This document shows positions 7,265 to 9,373 of a stretch of DNA of 9,373 bases, piece after piece. Source of the stretch: an uncultured Opitutia bacterium (GTDB taxonomy: Bacteria; Verrucomicrobiota; Verrucomicrobiia; Opitutales; UBA953); assembly GCA_903840235.1 (NCBI GenBank), contig CAIMFE010000039.1:1-9373 (forward strand), read 5' to 3'. Under the pieces are notes generated by a model, which did no database searches, was not told the origin of the DNA, and saw nothing but the letters and a program-made list of their open reading frames with translations. Position numbers and translations under genes: made by a program. Every line of letters begins with the position of its first letter. Position 1 is the stretch's first letter.

Positions 7265-8674
7265 ATGGCTCACGCCCCTGATCATTCTTCTGAACGTCCT
7301 GCGATACTCGATAAGGTAAATCCTGCCGAGTTACCACGTGCTAAACTTATCCTCAATGACCGCAGCTTTCATTGGATAACCGATAAAGTTTGCGGCATCG
7401 TCGAAGAGCCTACGCCTCTATGGTGGAAGGTTCTTTTTACGGTGGCACTCTTCGTCGCATCATTCACTGGTGCTGGTTTGCTTTATCTCGTTTCAACGGG
7501 AACAGGTACTTGGGGTCTGCGTTCACCCATCGGTTGGGGTTGGGCGATTGTTAACTTCGTTTTCTGGGTGGGTATCGGCCACGCGGGAACTTTAATTTCG
7601 GCAATTCTCTGTTTGCTCCGTCAAAAATGGCGTACGTCGATTAATCGTGCAGCTGAGGCGATGACTATCTTCGCCGTGATGTGTGCAGGTATTTTCCCGC
7701 TCTTCCACGTCGGTCGTGTTTGGTTTGCTTGGTGGCTCTTCCCGCTACCAAACCAAAATGGAATTTGGCCGCAGTTCCGCTCTCCTTTAGAGTGGGACGT
7801 ATTCGCTGTTTCGACTTACTTCACGGTTTCGACTTTATTCTGGTACATGGGCATGGTGCCTGACTTCGGAACGATTCGCGATCGTGCGACTACTTGGTGG
7901 AGAAAAGCTTTTTACAGTGTCTTAGCGATGGGCTGGCGCGGCGGAAATCGTCAGTGGTCTAATATGGAAATGGCTTACCTGTTGCTCGCAGGTTTATCCA
8001 CTCCGCTCGTTCTTTCCGTGCACACAATCGTTTCGTTCGACTTCGCTGTCTCGAACGTTCCTGGCTGGCACACGACCATCTTCCCACCTTACTTCGTGGC
8101 GGGTGCAATCTTCTCTGGTTTCGCGATGGTGCTAACGCTGATGCTTCCATTGCGTGCAATTTACCGTCTGCATGATGTGATCAATCAGTACCACATCGAT
8201 AATATGTGTAAGATTATTTTAGCGACGGGTACGATGGTCGGTTACGCTTATGGTACCGAGTTCTTCATCGCCGCTTACTCAGGCAACTCTTACGAAAAGT
8301 TTGCGTTTATTAACCGTGCGTTTGGTCAATACGCATGGGCTTACTGGATCATGGTATCTTGTAACGTCATCACTCCTCAGCTTTTCTGGTTTAAGAAGAT
8401 TCGCGAAAATCACTCCCTCGTTTGGATTATTTGCCTATTCGTGAACGTCGGTATGTGGTTCGAACGTTTCGTCATTACCGTGACCTCACTGGCGAATGAT
8501 TACCTGCCATCGAGTTGGGGTTATTACAGTCCGACCATCGTGGATATCTTCACCTTCTTCGGTACCTTTGGTTTCTTCTCGGTGCTCTTCCTTCTCTTCG
8601 TGAGATTCTTCCCGCTTCTGCCAATGGCGGAGTTGAAGATGGTCTCACCTCACTCAGATATTCATAACCATTAA
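7265..8674 (+). CDS. actC: ACIII subunit ActC, NrfD/PsrC-like quinol-oxidising membrane protein
   Basis: Integral membrane subunit of the NrfD/PsrC family that holds the quinol oxidation site of ACIII and has been proposed to take part in proton translocation. The 469 residues are the usual ActC length. I count about ten membrane helices, near residues 54-76, 90-118, 129-157, 178-198, 236-262, 275-298, 317-340, 358-376, 386-409 and 427-450, as expected for two four-helix bundles plus two extra helices. Family blocks include FHWITDKV near the N-terminus, WVGIGHAGTLISAIL (101-115, with a conserved His), MCAGIFPLFHVGR (139-151), LSVHTIVSFDFA (250-261) and ERFVITVTSL (400-409). The start ATG 7265 follows the actB stop by 21 bases, with no ribosome binding site. 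The end is polar and His-rich. actD follows after 16 bases if its ATG start is used. Confidence 0.96.
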   Translation: MAHAPDHSSERPAILDKVNPAELPRAKLILNDRSFHWITDKVCGIVEEPTPLWWKVLFTVALFVASFTGAGLLYLVSTGTGTWGLRSPIGWGWAIVNFVFWVGIGHAGTLISAILCLLRQKWRTSINRAAEAMTIFAVMCAGIFPLFHVGRVWFAWWLFPLPNQNGIWPQFRSPLEWDVFAVSTYFTVSTLFWYMGMVPDFGTIRDRATTWWRKAFYSVLAMGWRGGNRQWSNMEMAYLLLAGLSTPLVLSVHTIVSFDFAVSNVPGWHTTIFPPYFVAGAIFSGFAMVLTLMLPLRAIYRLHDVINQYHIDNMCKIILATGTMVGYAYGTEFFIAAYSGNSYEKFAFINRAFGQYAWAYWIMVSCNVITPQLFWFKKIRENHSLVWIICLFVNVGMWFERFVITVTSLANDYLPSSWGYYSPTIVDIFTFFGTFGFFSVLFLLFVRFFPLLPMAELKMVSPHSDIHNH

Positions 8675-8690
8675 TTTGACGTCACCAACC

Positions 8691-9233
8691 ATGAATGAAC
8701 GTAATGAAAGTATCCACGGTGTAGCTTGCACATTCCGCAAGCCTGCTGACGTCTATCACGCTGCTGAAAAAGTACGCGATGCGGGATGGAAATATTGGGA
8801 CGTACACTCTGCTTATCCTATTCACGGTTTAGACCAAGCTATGGGTATGCCACGTTCCAAGGTGCCTCGTCTGACCTTATTAGGTGGTGTTACTGGTTTC
8901 ATCACCGGTTGCTTACTCACTTGGTACATGAATTCGTATGACTACCCACTCGTTGTCGGTGGTAAGCCATTCTGGAGCCCCATTTTTCCATTCCCTGTAA
9001 TGTATGAGTGCACGATTCTCTTCGCTGCTTTCGGCACATTCTTCGGACAGTTTATTTTAAATCGTCTCCCACAACATCATCATCCTTTATTCGATCTTCC
9101 GCAGTTTGCGCGTACATCGGATGACTCATTCATGATTGTTTTGGAAGCTCGTGATTCCAAATTCCATTTAGATGAATCCCGAAACTTCTTACTCTCTTTA
9201 GGGGGCCAAGAAATCACCGTTATTCGCGACTAA
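8691..9233 (+). CDS. actD: ACIII subunit ActD (DUF3341 family membrane protein)
   Basis: Small membrane subunit of ACIII, a structural partner of ActC without a cofactor. From ATG 8691 it has 180 residues, the usual size. It starts with a soluble ferredoxin-like part (about 8-57: GVACTFRKPADVYHAAEKVR, then YWDVHSAYPIHGLDQAMGM), followed by two membrane helices (about 60-80 and 101-123) and a soluble end with FDLPQFARTSDDSFMIVLEA, typical of the DUF3341 family. The frame is also open upstream to a TTG at 8676, which would add five residues and leave one base after the actC stop. I prefer ATG 8691, because the spacing then matches the other genes and the family usually begins shortly before the G-V-x-x-F block. 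actE starts only 6 bases after its stop. No cysteine motifs are present. Confidence 0.95.
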   Translation: MNERNESIHGVACTFRKPADVYHAAEKVRDAGWKYWDVHSAYPIHGLDQAMGMPRSKVPRLTLLGGVTGFITGCLLTWYMNSYDYPLVVGGKPFWSPIFPFPVMYECTILFAAFGTFFGQFILNRLPQHHHPLFDLPQFARTSDDSFMIVLEARDSKFHLDESRNFLLSLGGQEITVIRD

Positions 9234-9239
9234 TCCACC

Positions 9240-9373
9240 ATGAGCCGCTACCTTACATTTCTCGCTATCGTTGTTGTTGCTGTGATTGGCTTCCTGGGTT
9301 TCCAAGGAAAGACCTCGAAGCAAACTCCGGTTTATCTTTTCGACGATATGGACTATCAGTCGAAGTATAAAGC
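9240..9373 (+). CDS. actE: ACIII subunit ActE, monoheme cytochrome c (5' part; cut by window end)
   Basis: First 44 codons of the next operon gene, running off the window. The N-terminus MSRYLTFLAI begins one apolar helix (about 4-22), followed by a short linker and PVYLFDDMDYQ (30-40), the segment with the conserved D-M-x-x-Q found near the start of ActE, the monoheme cytochrome c subunit that accepts electrons from ActA. The heme site itself would lie beyond the window. The ATG at 9240 is 6 bases after the actD stop, preceded by TAATCCACC without a ribosome binding site. There is no cysteine in the leader, so it does not look like a lipoprotein; it is probably held by an uncleaved anchor or processed as a Sec signal. 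The assignment rests on operon order and this one motif, since most of the gene is not visible. Confidence 0.85.
   Translation, partial: MSRYLTFLAIVVVAVIGFLGFQGKTSKQTPVYLFDDMDYQSKYK

Noticed and set aside
8676..8690. TTG start for actD five codons upstream of ATG 8691
   Set aside because: It would leave one base after the actC stop and add MTSPT, which is not a family feature; the ATG fits the spacing seen between the other genes.

Overview
The window carries two unrelated, well-ordered metabolic blocks, all on the + strand. The left third is lower glycolysis: the 3' end of a GapA-type glyceraldehyde-3-phosphate dehydrogenase gene (1-462), then pgk (616-1860) and tpiA (1872-2651). A strong hairpin terminator follows gap, and another follows tpiA. 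The right two thirds are the first five genes of an Alternative Complex III (ACIII) operon: actA (pentaheme cytochrome c), actB (fused molybdopterin-oxidoreductase-like and four-cluster Fe-S protein), actC (NrfD-like quinol-site membrane subunit), actD (DUF3341-type membrane subunit) and the start of actE (cut by the window end). A small, unrecognised 64-codon ORF (2937-3131) lies just upstream of actA and probably shares its transcript.

How the genes work together: Gap, Pgk and TpiA interconvert triose phosphates and make ATP and NADH in the cytoplasm. ACIII oxidises membrane quinol and passes electrons through Fe-S clusters and c-type hemes to a periplasmic carrier or directly to a cytochrome oxidase, doing the job of the bc1 complex. 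ActB carries an internal Tat signal with a lipobox, so the Fe-S/molybdopterin-like part is expected on the outer face of the membrane. The operon very likely continues beyond the window with the rest of actE, actF and perhaps oxidase genes.

Organism: a Gram-negative respiring bacterium of mid GC content. ACIII with an extended Tat-leader ActB, a Pgk strikingly like eukaryotic enzymes, and the absence of Shine-Dalgarno sequences before all eight visible starts suggest the Verrucomicrobiota/Planctomycetota/Bacteroidota part of the tree. Verrucomicrobiota (Opitutae-like) is my best guess, but no taxonomic marker is present, so this is inference.

Layout: 1-462 gap (3' part); 485-520 terminator; 521-615 pgk leader with a possible extended -10; 616-2651 pgk-tpiA; 2670-2710 terminator; 2711-2936 AT-rich leader of the ACIII operon; 2937-3131 small ORF; 3150-9373 actABCDE. 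I saw no RNA genes, mobile elements, CRISPR arrays or long repeats. The core systems are known; the least explained element is the small ORF in front of actA.
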